Assembly (NCBI RefSeq): GCF_008370495.1
Contig: NZ_VTUX01000009.1
Location: 124,376 to 188,375 of the forward strand
Length of the DNA stretch: 64,000 nt
Direction of reading: 5' to 3'
Source: Pseudohalioglobus sediminis
GTDB lineage: Bacteria > Pseudomonadota > Gammaproteobacteria > Pseudomonadales > Halieaceae
Of the stretch, positions 26,416-35,059 are shown piece after piece (the first letter of the stretch is position 1; the number at the start of each line of letters is the position of its first letter). Both the position numbers and the translations under genes were made by a program. The notes under the pieces are model-generated. The model made no database searches, had not been told where the DNA came from, and worked only from the letters and a program-made list of their open reading frames with translations.

Positions 26416-26844
26416 TCAAGACACCCAACCAATCAGCGTCTGCAGCATGGGCACCGCCACGGCCACCAGGATAATACCTAGCGTGACGTTGATGCGCGCG
26501 AAGCGGACATCGACCTCGGCAAAGCGGACATCAAACCTGGCATCCATCTCAGCAAAGCGAGCGTCAAACCTGGCATCTATCTCAGCAAAGCGGGCGTCAA
26601 ACCGGGCTTCCATCTCAGCAAAGCGAGCGTCCACCTGGCCGAACCGCTGATCCAACTCCCGCCCAATGCGAGACTCGAACTCGTTGAAACGCGTGTCGAG
26701 ATAATCCCTGGTTACCAGGGCATCCATGTTGTGTACAAACATCTGCGTCATGACTTTGGCGTGCACCTCCGCCTGCTCTCGCGGCACCCCAGAGGATTCC
26801 AGCGCGCGTGCGTACTCCAGTGGATCAAATGCTATGGCTGCCAT
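26416..26844 (-). CDS. DUF1640/CCDC90-like coiled-coil membrane protein, copy 5 (hendecad stalk)
   Basis: A 142-residue paralogue. The head is almost identical to copies 1 and 2 (AFDPLEYARALESSGVPREQAEVHAK). The stalk consists of repeated 11-residue units (RFDARFAEIDA, RFDARFAEMDA, RFDVRFAEVDV), so it is a 33-base repeat at DNA level. The anchor is VTLGIILVAVAVPMLQTLIGWV. The same head on a differently built stalk indicates recombination or slippage within repeats after duplication. Confidence 0.85.
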   Translation of the reverse strand: MAAIAFDPLEYARALESSGVPREQAEVHAKVMTQMFVHNMDALVTRDYLDTRFNEFESRIGRELDQRFGQVDARFAEMEARFDARFAEIDARFDARFAEMDARFDVRFAEVDVRFARINVTLGIILVAVAVPMLQTLIGWVS

Positions 26845-26870
26845 GCTACGCCCCCGGTCAAGTTTTGACC

Positions 26871-26905
26871 AGCCTACCTACCCACCCGCACAACAGGAAC
26901 ACCAA
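26871..26905 (-). promoter_or_regulatory. Shared upstream element of the DUF1640 family (copy 5)
   Basis: Minus-strand TTGGTGTTCC (26905-26896, one base different from the consensus) and TAGGCT (26876-26871), at the same offset, with TAGGCTGGTCA conserved. Confidence 0.6.
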
Positions 26906-27012
26906 AACCGGCCCGCGATGTGAACCCGTAGGAACAGCACCAGCACCCTGACCCCACCGAACACATGTGGTATCTTCTACGCACCCTGAAAACACACAGA
27001 AAAAAACCCAAC

Positions 27013-28143
27013 ATGGAACGAAAAACAGCCCTGATTACAGGCATCACCGGCCAGGACGGCTCCTACCTCGCGGAATTCCTGCTGGAAAAAGGCTACGAAG
27101 TGCACGGCATCAAGCGCCGCGCCAGCTCCTTCAACACCGAGCGCATAGACCACATCTACCAGGACCCGCACACCGAGAACCAGCGCTTCAAACTGCACTA
27201 CGGCGACCTCACCGACACCTCCAACATCACCCGCATCATCCAGCAGGTGCAGCCGGACGAGATCTACAACCTGGCCGCCCAGAGCCACGTGGCGGTGAGC
27301 TTTGAAGAACCCGAATACACGGCAGACGTGGATGGCATCGGCACCCTGCGGGTGCTGGAAGCCGTGCGCCTGCTGGGGCTGGCCGACAAGACCCGCATCT
27401 ACCAGGCCAGCACCTCGGAACTCTACGGTCTGGTGCAGGAAACACCGCAAACCGAAAAAACCCCGTTCTACCCGCGCTCACCCTACGGCGTGGCCAAGCT
27501 CTACGCTTACTGGATTACCGTGAACTACCGCGAGGCCTACGGCATGTATGCCTGCAACGGCATCCTCTTCAATCACGAGAGCCCGCGGCGCGGCGAAACC
27601 TTCGTCAGCCGCAAGATCACCCGCGGCCTGGCCAACGTCAGCCAGGGCCTGGAAGACTGCCTGTACATGGGCAACCTGGATTCCCTGCGCGACTGGGGCC
27701 ACGCCCGCGACTACGTGGAAATGCAGTGGCTGATGCTGCAGCAGGACACCGCCGAGGACTTCGTGATCGCCACCGGCCAGCAGATCTCAGTGCGGGAATT
27801 CATCACCCGCGCCGCCGCCGAACTGGGCATTACCCTGGAATTCAGCGGCAAGGAACTGGATGAAGTGGGCACCGTTGCCGCCATCGACACCGCAAAAGCG
27901 GATGCCGAAATCAACGTGAAGCCCGGCGACGTGATGGTGAGAGTGGACGCGCGCTACTACCGGCCCGCCGAGGTGGAAACCCTGCTGGGCGACCCCACCA
28001 AAGCCCGCGAAAAGCTGGGCTGGCAGCCCACCACCACCCTGGATGAGATGATTACCGAGATGGCGAATAACGACTTGCAAGCGGCGCGGAAAAACCGGCT
28101 GCTGGAGCGGGAAGGTTATGAAGTTACTCAGGCTCGGGAGTAA
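27013..28143 (+). CDS. gmd: GDP-mannose 4,6-dehydratase
   Basis: A 376-residue SDR enzyme making GDP-4-keto-6-deoxymannose, the precursor for fucose and related sugars. It has the nucleotide motif [50 protein letters not shown], the catalytic STSELYG and YxxxK in [10 protein letters not shown], then [18 protein letters not shown]. The start at 27013 gives [10 protein letters not shown]; the ATG at 26965 adds a non-homologous N-terminus. It pairs with fcl, 3 kb upstream. A perfect palindrome follows 13 bases after the stop. Confidence 0.95.
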   Translation: MERKTALITGITGQDGSYLAEFLLEKGYEVHGIKRRASSFNTERIDHIYQDPHTENQRFKLHYGDLTDTSNITRIIQQVQPDEIYNLAAQSHVAVSFEEPEYTADVDGIGTLRVLEAVRLLGLADKTRIYQASTSELYGLVQETPQTEKTPFYPRSPYGVAKLYAYWITVNYREAYGMYACNGILFNHESPRRGETFVSRKITRGLANVSQGLEDCLYMGNLDSLRDWGHARDYVEMQWLMLQQDTAEDFVIATGQQISVREFITRAAAELGITLEFSGKELDEVGTVAAIDTAKADAEINVKPGDVMVRVDARYYRPAEVETLLGDPTKAREKLGWQPTTTLDEMITEMANNDLQAARKNRLLEREGYEVTQARE

Positions 28144-28156
28144 CAGGTGGTGAAAA

Positions 28157-28174
28157 ACGTTTCCGCGGAAACGT
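28157..28174. repeat. Perfect 18-bp palindrome after gmd
   Basis: ACGTTTCCGCGGAAACGT, the same sequence as inside the HNH gene, placed between the gmd stop and the next start. Confidence 0.85.
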
Positions 28175-28183
28175 AACCAGGTG

Positions 28184-29311
28184 ATGGCCCGCAACGAAGA
28201 CCGACACGCCTTTCACCGCGCGGCACTGAAACCCTTCGTGCCGGGAACGCCAACGCCACGCGTAGAGGAACTTGTAGCTGGGCTAGGGCCTGGCGCACAA
28301 ACCCCCTTCACCGACTTCCTGCTGCAACAGGGCATGGGCCCGCTGTGGGATAAGCTGCTCGAAACACAGCAAGCCGGGGAGGTTTTCAGCACGGAAGATC
28401 GCCAGCGCCTGCACCACAGCCGTTTGCAAGCCACCGGTGATTACCTGCTGCAACACCACAACCTGAAAGCCGTTCGCAGCGCGCTGGACGCCGCCGGCGT
28501 GGAGCACATCACCTTCAAGGGTTGCCACACCCGCGAGGCCTACTACCCCGAGCCCGCGCTGCGCCCGGCAGTGGACCTGGACATACTGGTGCCCCCGGAG
28601 GAAAAGCTAAAGGCGATCCGCACGCTGCAGGGCGAGGGCTACCACTTCCACGGCAAGCCGGAAAACATTTCCCACGAGTGCGACCTGGTTAAGGGCAAAA
28701 TAGCGATAGACCTGCACTGGGATATACTGCGCCCCGGCCGCACCCGCGTGCCGATGGCCGACGAACTGATCAATGACAAAGTTGACTACCGCAGCCACTG
28801 GGGGCCAAGCCCCGCCGGCACACTGCTGCTGATACTGGTACACCCCGTGTTCAACAAGTACTGCAATGGCCCTCGCAGTTCATTGGTGCGTCTGGTCGAT
28901 ACACTGCAACTACTGGAGCGGTACCCAAACTGCTTGGAGGAAGCGATCCAGTTGCTACACCGCGCCGGCCTGGTAACTGCGGGCTGGATTACAGCCAACT
29001 GGCTGCAGCAGCTCACCGGCCATGAGCAAGCAGACCATATGGCGGCCTTATTGCAACCCGGCTACGTGCGCAGGCACTACCTTGAATGGTGGCTCAGAAC
29101 GGATCTATCCTCACGCTGGCAAGAAAGCGCTGCAATCATACACCTGGGTTTCACACTGCCCGCTCACGACAACTTGCAAGATGCCCTGCGCGCAACCCAA
29201 ACCGCTCGCGAGGCACGAAAACACGGCAAGGCAACGCTCAAGGCGCTAGAGCAAGCGCTGGAAGCTGGTTATCATAAACAGCAGCACACCATCGCTGGCC
29301 AGAACCCATAA
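28184..29311 (+). CDS. NTP_transf_5-family nucleotidyltransferase-like protein
   Basis: A 375-residue protein resembling the uncharacterised nucleotidyltransferase family PF14907. It has a pol-beta-like core in the middle: FKGCHTREAYYPEPALRPAVDLDILVPPEEKLKAI (metal-binding DxD in DLDIL) and CDLVKGKIAIDLHWDIL (third acidic strand). Members are common in capsule and RiPP loci; their reaction is not known. The start may be GTG 28181 or ATG 28184. It sits directly after gmd and one base before the glycosyltransferase ATG, so it belongs to the same transcript and to sugar-polymer assembly by context. Confidence 0.7.
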   Translation: MARNEDRHAFHRAALKPFVPGTPTPRVEELVAGLGPGAQTPFTDFLLQQGMGPLWDKLLETQQAGEVFSTEDRQRLHHSRLQATGDYLLQHHNLKAVRSALDAAGVEHITFKGCHTREAYYPEPALRPAVDLDILVPPEEKLKAIRTLQGEGYHFHGKPENISHECDLVKGKIAIDLHWDILRPGRTRVPMADELINDKVDYRSHWGPSPAGTLLLILVHPVFNKYCNGPRSSLVRLVDTLQLLERYPNCLEEAIQLLHRAGLVTAGWITANWLQQLTGHEQADHMAALLQPGYVRRHYLEWWLRTDLSSRWQESAAIIHLGFTLPAHDNLQDALRATQTAREARKHGKATLKALEQALEAGYHKQQHTIAGQNP

Positions 29312-29312
29312 C

Positions 29313-30065
29313 ATGTCCATCACCGTCATCACCCCCGTCTGGAACAACGCCGACACCATTGCCGACTGCATCCAGTCCATCAACAGGCAAACGCTGAAGT
29401 GCCAGCACATCATCGTGGATGGTGGTTCAACGGATGGCACGCTGGACGTTATCGAGCAACACCGCGCTGAGGACGCGATCCTCATCAGCGAATCCGACCA
29501 AGGCATGTACGATGCCATCAATAAGGGGCTGAAACTTGCTACCGGTGAGATCGTTGGCGTGCTCAACTCAGATGATTTCTACGCAACTGATACAGCGCTA
29601 ACAAAAGTGGCGCAGGCTTTCCAGAACGCCACCGTAGATGCCTGCTACGGTGACCTGCATTACGTAGATAAAGTAGACACGGGAAAAGTGGTTCGTAATT
29701 GGAAATCCGGTGACTATAAGCGTGAAAATTTCTTCATGGGCTGGATGCCACCCCACCCAACTTTCTTTTTACGCCGCCGCCTCTACGAGAAATATGGCGA
29801 ATATCGATTAGACATGGGAACAGCGGCTGACTATGAATTGATGCTAAGAATGTTATTCAAGCATAAGGTGAACGCGGCATATATACCGCAGGTGATGGTG
29901 CATATGCGCAATGACGGCATGAGCAATGCGAGTTTGAAGAATCGAATCCGGGCAAATCGCAATGATCGGCTAGCCTGGCGAGTCAATGAAATCACCCCGC
30001 GACCCTGGACGCTAATTGCGAAGCCTTTGGGAAAACTCGGTCAGTGGTTTTCTGGGGCGAGATGA
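29313..30065 (+). CDS. Family 2 glycosyltransferase
   Basis: A 250-residue GT-A enzyme. It begins with ITVITPVWNNADTIADCIQSI, has the nucleotide-sugar site VDGGSTDGT, DQGMYDAINKGLKLATGEIVGVLNSDDFY (the DxD-like NSDD), and the acceptor region FFMGWMPPHPTFFLRRRLYEKYGEY. It resembles WcaA/colanic-acid type transferases. Base composition changes inside the gene: the first 170 or so bases are GC-rich like the upstream genes, the rest is clearly AT-richer like the island that follows. It marks the left edge of the island. Confidence 0.85.
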   Translation: MSITVITPVWNNADTIADCIQSINRQTLKCQHIIVDGGSTDGTLDVIEQHRAEDAILISESDQGMYDAINKGLKLATGEIVGVLNSDDFYATDTALTKVAQAFQNATVDACYGDLHYVDKVDTGKVVRNWKSGDYKRENFFMGWMPPHPTFFLRRRLYEKYGEYRLDMGTAADYELMLRMLFKHKVNAAYIPQVMVHMRNDGMSNASLKNRIRANRNDRLAWRVNEITPRPWTLIAKPLGKLGQWFSGAR

Positions 30066-30254
30066 TTTAATTGTTGTGGTAAATATTTCATCTGGCAGTT
30101 GCCTGATTGATGTTGGCATTTTCGTTCAGGTCAGTTTCAGTTCAAGAACCGAGGCCTCCGGCCCACAGAAAGTAATCGATGATTTTGACCAGAGATTTTT
30201 TTAATGATCGCACAAGGGGTTTGGAATTAGATCTCTATAGGCGCCAAAACTCAC

Positions 30255-31082
30255 CTAAATTGGCTTATGTTTCTCCCGCCGCTTAAGCTCCATGACTTTC
30301 AAATCAATCATGGTTTCATAGCTTTTTCGCATGGTGGCATAAGCTAGCCCAGGACGCCCATCAAGAAACCCCAGTCTAAAAAACAATAGGTATGCAAACA
30401 CCAACCACGGGCGACAGGGGAGCCTATAGGCTAGCTGCTTCAGAGCTTTACGCCGAGCAGTTGGGTCTCCCGAAAATACATCTCTCCAAGGTATGCTCTC
30501 CCGGGCCTCGTCGACTAGTGCCTTTGCCTCCATGCTTGAGTAGCGATTATGCCGTTCGAACCAGTAAGTAATGCCTTTACTAAAAGGATAATGAATCAGG
30601 TGTTCTTGTAGCTGGGCTACCTGTCCATCCGTCACATACTCTTCATTGATTTCACGCTCAACCTTCACTTCATCGGGCCTGACCAGTCGTCCAAACCAAG
30701 TTGGATAACCACTACTACGCTTGATCCACTTACCAAGAAAGTGGTCTTTTCGGCGCATTCGATAAAGCGTCGTGGCTCTATCTGCCTGAGCAATCGCACT
30801 TCTCATTTCTCCTAGTAACTCCGAGGGTACCACTTCATCGGCGTCCACCATCAGAACCCAAGGATGCTTATAGGAAATTTCCTTTAGGCCGTAATTTCTC
30901 TGAGCCGCGTAATTGTCAAAGGAGCGCTCGAAGACTCGTGCGCCTCCATCTATTGCAATGTCTTGAGTACCGTCTGAACTTAGTGAATCAAGAACGACAA
31001 CATCATCACACCAACCCAAAGATGCAAGACACCTTGGAAGATTTAGCTCCTCATTTAGTGTGAGAATGAGCACGGAAATCAC
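30255..31082 (-). CDS. Family 2 glycosyltransferase (WaaE/KdtX-like)
   Basis: A 275-residue GT-A protein starting ISVLILTLNEELNLPRCLASLGWCDDVVVLDSLSSDGTQDIA, with FERSFDNYAAQRNYGL, VLMVDADEVVP (catalytic DAD) and RRKDHFLGKWIKRSSGYPTWFGRLVRP. This arrangement is typical of the lipopolysaccharide-core glucosyltransferase subgroup. It is the last gene of the minus-strand island operon and overlaps the kinase-like gene by 4 bases. It converges on the plus-strand GT; the 190 bases between them show nothing recognisable. Confidence 0.85.
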   Translation of the reverse strand: MISVLILTLNEELNLPRCLASLGWCDDVVVLDSLSSDGTQDIAIDGGARVFERSFDNYAAQRNYGLKEISYKHPWVLMVDADEVVPSELLGEMRSAIAQADRATTLYRMRRKDHFLGKWIKRSSGYPTWFGRLVRPDEVKVEREINEEYVTDGQVAQLQEHLIHYPFSKGITYWFERHNRYSSMEAKALVDEARESIPWRDVFSGDPTARRKALKQLAYRLPCRPWLVFAYLLFFRLGFLDGRPGLAYATMRKSYETMIDLKVMELKRREKHKPI

Positions 31083-31747
31083 GCTAATCGCCTGTCAAAA
31101 TCGTCTAGTTGGTCCAGTAAAGTATTAACCGCCTGTTCAATACTCCCATCGTTAGACAAGACAATTAGGTTAGGCGAACTTTCTTGTAGCTGCCTATACG
31201 CTCTCTGCCGAAACTCAAAGTCCGGATCATCTCTACATTCTGGCCGACAACCTAAAACGTCTTCAACATGACGTGTTATCAGGAAGCTCTGCGCGTTATC
31301 AGGAAGGATCCTTTGAAACCAATCCCGCCAACGGCTTTCCAAAAATTTGTCACGCCTTGAATCCACAGCCAAGTCAATAAGGATATCGTTCACCCAGCGA
31401 TCGCAAATAACCACATCTACGTTAATCCCTCTTAACCGCCAAGTGATCTTGAATCTGCCTAACCAAGTGTCCAACCAGGTGAGAAATATATAGATCGAGC
31501 AGAACGATTGCGATTTGTAGAACTCGTGGCGCCAAACCTTACCCTGTATGGAGTCGTATCTTTTTGACAAGCCGACCAAGCGACACAATGCGTGTACAGG
31601 TTTGATAATAATGTGGTTGTACCGCAGCCATATGTACTGAGATTGCACCCCTTTATCTTCCAACCTATCCTTGACGGCATCAATAATGGTGGTCTTCCCT
31701 GACCCATCAATACCACTAATGATTATGAACTTCGGCTTGGCCTTCAT
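31079..31747 (-). CDS. Thymidylate-kinase-like P-loop protein
   Basis: A 222-residue NMP-kinase-fold protein. The P-loop is IISGIDGSGKTTIIDAVKDRL; the DRW strand (DVVICDRWVNDILIDLAVD) corresponds to the DR[YF] motif of thymidylate kinases; a lid-like acidic/basic segment follows (CRPECRDDPDFEFRQRAYRQL). The basic LID and substrate residues of true Tmk are not evident, so another phospho-acceptor is likely. ATG 31747 overlaps the previous stop as ATGA; the upstream in-frame ATG at 31774 is less plausible. Its place among glycosyltransferases suggests a role in modifying the glycan. Confidence 0.7.
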   Translation of the reverse strand: MKAKPKFIIISGIDGSGKTTIIDAVKDRLEDKGVQSQYIWLRYNHIIIKPVHALCRLVGLSKRYDSIQGKVWRHEFYKSQSFCSIYIFLTWLDTWLGRFKITWRLRGINVDVVICDRWVNDILIDLAVDSRRDKFLESRWRDWFQRILPDNAQSFLITRHVEDVLGCRPECRDDPDFEFRQRAYRQLQESSPNLIVLSNDGSIEQAVNTLLDQLDDFDRRLA

Positions 31748-32952
31748 GTTTGTAACTGCGTAGCTTTTAGCCATCTGTTAGCCACTTCATCCCAGGTTGG
31801 GTGGCCTTCATATACGTGCTTGGCCGCGCGACACTTTTCACTATAGAGTTCTTTATTTGAAAGCAATTCCAACATTGCCTGAGCAAGCTTCTTCGGGCTA
31901 GCAAAGGGCACCGTCAGACCAAAATCGCCGATAAATTTACCCGTTCCATCTGGACCAGTCCCAATGACCGGCTTACCGTATTCAGCTGTCTCGATAACGG
32001 CCAGTGGTATTTCTGAAGGCACCAGCAAGAAAGGCTTCAGGACCGCGAAACAATTTCTTAGAAAGTAATCAAGGTCAGCTGGCCCCACCGATGTCCAAAT
32101 ACAATGGATTCTATCCTTGCAATCCATTCGTTCAATCATTCGTTTCCAATGCGATGCATCGAGGCCAGGGTCAGATCTGAACAAGCAAACAAGCTTGATA
32201 TCCGGGTGTTGGCGTGCGACCGTCTTGAACGCTGATAGCATTTCTGCAACTCCGCGAATCTTTTGCGGCGGACCAAAAAACAGGAAATAGGGCTTGCCTT
32301 GCAAATCGTTTCGAAACTCGTTGAAGACAACGGGGGGTTCGTCCAGGATGAGCAGTTTTTCCTTACCAGGTGGTATGGAATGACAGGCCGAAGGCGGATA
32401 ACCGTTCTCAACAAGCTTATTGCGTGAATAATCTGTCATGACAATTAGTGGTCGAACGCCACCTGCGGTCAATTTTTTCACAAATTGCCTTCTCGAACCT
32501 AAAACTTGTGCAACATATGGTAGAACGGCCTTCGAGCGCATATGAGCGGCGGCCTTAAAAACTTGGCCATGACCATACCAGGCACCGGGAATGTACCAAG
32601 TTACCCGAAGCCCTGTTATTTCAAGCTGTAGCAAATCTGTTCGTGGGCTCCGCCAATCAAGAGGCCAGTACAGAATATCGATATCCTCCTCTTTAAGAAC
32701 GTGCGCCAGCTTCTTTAACGCCGAGTCACTTTTTGGTTTTAAAACATCCCTGACACGAACGTGACCTATTGCCCACTCATTCTTTACTTCTCGTTGCTTA
32801 CCAGACAGAATTATTGACGTGTGATCGGCTAGGCAAAAACATCTACACACCTCGTAAATAGTACGCCAGGGCATCAGGTGACTATTCTCTTGTCGAAAGT
32901 CGTTACTATAGATAGCTATCCTCAATGTCCGGCCCCTGATCTCAATCCACAC
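31744..32952 (-). CDS. GT4-type glycosyltransferase
   Basis: A 402-residue GT-B protein. The C-terminal half has the recognisable pattern PYFLFFGPPQKIRGVAEMLSAFKTVARQHPDIKLVCL, then AVLKPFLLVPSEIPLAVIETAEYGKPVIGTGPDGTGKFIGDFGLTVPFASPKKLAQAMLELL, where the ExxxxxxE-like nucleotide-sugar site is variant (SEIPLAVIETAEYG). The N-terminal domain is not conserved enough to identify the acceptor. The annotated start overlaps the upstream gene by 11 bases, and an internal start near residue 9 (LRIAIYSNDF) would remove the overlap. Confidence 0.75.
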   Translation of the reverse strand: MWIEIRGRTLRIAIYSNDFRQENSHLMPWRTIYEVCRCFCLADHTSIILSGKQREVKNEWAIGHVRVRDVLKPKSDSALKKLAHVLKEEDIDILYWPLDWRSPRTDLLQLEITGLRVTWYIPGAWYGHGQVFKAAAHMRSKAVLPYVAQVLGSRRQFVKKLTAGGVRPLIVMTDYSRNKLVENGYPPSACHSIPPGKEKLLILDEPPVVFNEFRNDLQGKPYFLFFGPPQKIRGVAEMLSAFKTVARQHPDIKLVCLFRSDPGLDASHWKRMIERMDCKDRIHCIWTSVGPADLDYFLRNCFAVLKPFLLVPSEIPLAVIETAEYGKPVIGTGPDGTGKFIGDFGLTVPFASPKKLAQAMLELLSNKELYSEKCRAAKHVYEGHPTWDEVANRWLKATQLQT

Positions 32953-34066
32953 ATCTCAATAACCAGTCGGCAGTGCGGTGAAGGTGCTTATCGAAAGTGA
33001 ACTCCTCCTCAAAACGAAGCCTCGCATTTTTAGCCAGGCTTTCCCTCAAATCTCTATCTAGAGCACAATCAATAATCGCTGAAGCTAAAGCCTCCGGGTC
33101 TTTTGGTGGGACGATACGCCCCGATATACCATCAACGATTGACTCGGGATTTCCGCCTACGTCGGTCGCGACAATCGGCAACTTGGCACGCATGGCTTCC
33201 AATAGCCCGATTGAGTGGAACTCTGCTAACGACGGCAGCGCAAATAGATCGAGCGCGTTCATAAACTCCGGAATATTTTCTCGGTACCCTGCGAAATGAA
33301 TGGCATGTGAGACTTTTAGTTGATTGCATTGACTTGCCAGTTGCGACTCGCAGACACCAGTTCCAAAAATTACCAGTTTCGCGCTGGGCACAGCGGAGAT
33401 GACAGAAGGAAACGCATCAATGAGGTACTTTACACCTTTCACAGGATCCAAGCGTGAAGCTACTCCAACTACAAAGTCCGTTTCAGAAAAGCCGAGTTCG
33501 CTTCGTAATTCCGAGCTGTTACCAGAGATGGCATCTGGCGCAATTCCATTATGTATGGCCGTTACTTTTTCCGGTGGCACACCCTTTTCCAACAGGTAAA
33601 TTCGTGAATGTTCGCAAACGGAAAGGATAGCTTTGGTTCTTCTCCTATACAGCCATTCTTGAATATAGTTAAACAACGGCACCATCAATTTTCGAGAAGG
33701 CTTAGGTGCGCTGTAGAGACCGTGGTAAGTCGCAACATAGTCACGCCATCGACCTGCACGCAGATTACAGATTTCTACGACAACTGGGCCATTGAAGCCG
33801 TGCACCAAGATTAAATCGGGGTTTAGCTTATCGATAAGCTCATTAGTTCGTTGAACCCAAGAAAAGTCCGCGCGATTGCGAATTGGAATCAGATGGGCAT
33901 CAATTCGAAACAAATCCGTGATATCACATCCCCAGCTTTCTCCATAAATGCAGGCAGTTTCCACTGTAAGATCAATACCCTCAATCTTATTAATATCTTG
34001 GAGACCTAAAGCATATTTAGAAATCCCGCCAAGAGAGAAGCCCCACAGTAAACTAAGTACATGCAT
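32942..34066 (-). CDS. GT4-type glycosyltransferase
   Basis: A 374-residue GT-B enzyme. The N-terminus is MHVLSLLWGFSLGGISKYALGL (acceptor domain with the G-G-hydrophobic loop). The donor domain has VVGVASRLDPVKGVKYLIDAFPSVISAVPSAKLVIFGTG, HFAGYRENIPEFMNALDLFALPS and the catalytic LAEFHSIGLLEAMRAKLPIVATDVGGNPESI. The ExxxxxxE motif is EFHSIGLLE. The sugar is not predictable. It lies 3 bases after the membrane nucleotidyltransferase gene and is certainly co-transcribed with it. Confidence 0.88.
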   Translation of the reverse strand: MHVLSLLWGFSLGGISKYALGLQDINKIEGIDLTVETACIYGESWGCDITDLFRIDAHLIPIRNRADFSWVQRTNELIDKLNPDLILVHGFNGPVVVEICNLRAGRWRDYVATYHGLYSAPKPSRKLMVPLFNYIQEWLYRRRTKAILSVCEHSRIYLLEKGVPPEKVTAIHNGIAPDAISGNSSELRSELGFSETDFVVGVASRLDPVKGVKYLIDAFPSVISAVPSAKLVIFGTGVCESQLASQCNQLKVSHAIHFAGYRENIPEFMNALDLFALPSLAEFHSIGLLEAMRAKLPIVATDVGGNPESIVDGISGRIVPPKDPEALASAIIDCALDRDLRESLAKNARLRFEEEFTFDKHLHRTADWLLRCVD

Positions 34067-34069
34067 AAA

Positions 34070-34768
34070 CTATTTTTCTGGCCAAGTATCTACAATCATT
34101 ACTTCATCGTTGGCAAAATAATTGGCCGCAGTCCGCCCGCGTTTCAGAAGGATGATTGGTTCCTCATCGCCTCTCATTTTCTTCAAAAACGCTGGTGAGT
34201 CTGCGAGAAATAGATCAATCGGCTGTCCATATAGGAATGCAATTGCTCTTTCTCTCATAGTTATTGCAGCAGCAATCAGTCCATTAACAAAACCTTCTTT
34301 CCGCAAAATTCTTAGATCAAGATCACTCTTATCATGCCACGCCCCGCGAGTGGGACTTCCATAAATTGCTAGCGCTGCAATAGAATCTGTCGCTCTGAGG
34401 CGCACAGCCATTCTTGAAAGATACTCACAACTAGCTCGTTCACCAGAATTACGAATTCCTGGAAAGGTGAACAACATTAATGCCCACCAATTACTGTTTA
34501 GAATCCAAAACGTAGAATGTACAAGTAAAAAGCTGAGAATAAGTGTACCCCGATCAAAGAGCATGGTTTGAAGTAGCATCGAGATAGGCAAAAGAAGGAT
34601 CGAGAAAGCAAGACACTCGACGGTAATTCGAACAAGAAATTCGGTTCTATCCATATAGAACAATGCTTGATGCAACCAGTTTCTTGGAATGTTTCGCAGC
34701 TTGGGCTTCTCTCCAGCAGAGCTCTTGCGTCCGCGCTTTTTGGTTTCGGAATTTTCTTGGCTTGCCAT
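34070..34768 (-). CDS. Membrane-anchored minimal nucleotidyltransferase
   Basis: A 232-residue protein. A basic, Lys/Arg-rich N-terminus (residues 1-30) is followed by hydrophobic helices (residues about 44-70 and 73-100, e.g. VECLAFSILLLPISMLLQTMLF and LILSFLLVHSTFWILNSNWWALMLF). The cytosolic domain carries a pol-beta nucleotidyltransferase signature: IAALAIYGSPTRGAWHDKSDLDLRIL (GS...RG...DxD). A third acidic strand is PIDLFLADS. Minimal nucleotidyltransferases are usually soluble antitoxin-like proteins; a membrane-anchored one in a polysaccharide operon is unusual. The function is unknown; adenylation or nucleotidyl transfer at the membrane is an inference. Confidence 0.65.
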   Translation of the reverse strand: MASQENSETKKRGRKSSAGEKPKLRNIPRNWLHQALFYMDRTEFLVRITVECLAFSILLLPISMLLQTMLFDRGTLILSFLLVHSTFWILNSNWWALMLFTFPGIRNSGERASCEYLSRMAVRLRATDSIAALAIYGSPTRGAWHDKSDLDLRILRKEGFVNGLIAAAITMRERAIAFLYGQPIDLFLADSPAFLKKMRGDEEPIILLKRGRTAANYFANDEVMIVDTWPEK

Positions 34769-34841
34769 TCAGTACAACCTAGTAATGTGGGGAAGTAGTA
34801 GAACTCAACTAGAATACGGTGGTTGGGTTTATCGCTAAGCA

Positions 34842-35003
34842 CTAATTACCAACTGCCACCTTGAGCATCATACCTCGCAATTTGTGAAACAAAAAATCCG
34901 TCATGGCCTGCTCATGATTCGTATTGTCAATCCAGTCAAGCCATATATTTCTAAAAGCACGCCATCGACTAGTCTTTCCAAATGTATCATTCCTAGAGTA
35001 TTC
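34842..35003 (-). pseudogene. Orphan C-terminal coding remnant beside the IS3 relic
   Basis: An open frame of 53 codons ending in TAG at 34842, with protein-like composition (FGKTSRWRAFRNIWLDWI ... MTDFLFHKLRGMMLKVAVGN) but no start codon context. It abuts the IS3 relic, so it looks like the tail of a gene cut by the insertion. I do not recognise the family. Confidence 0.35.
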
Positions 35004-35059
35004 TCAGTGAACTTTAGATTGCTGTGAAATCGATGTGTAAATATCCCCTGAATAGCTCA

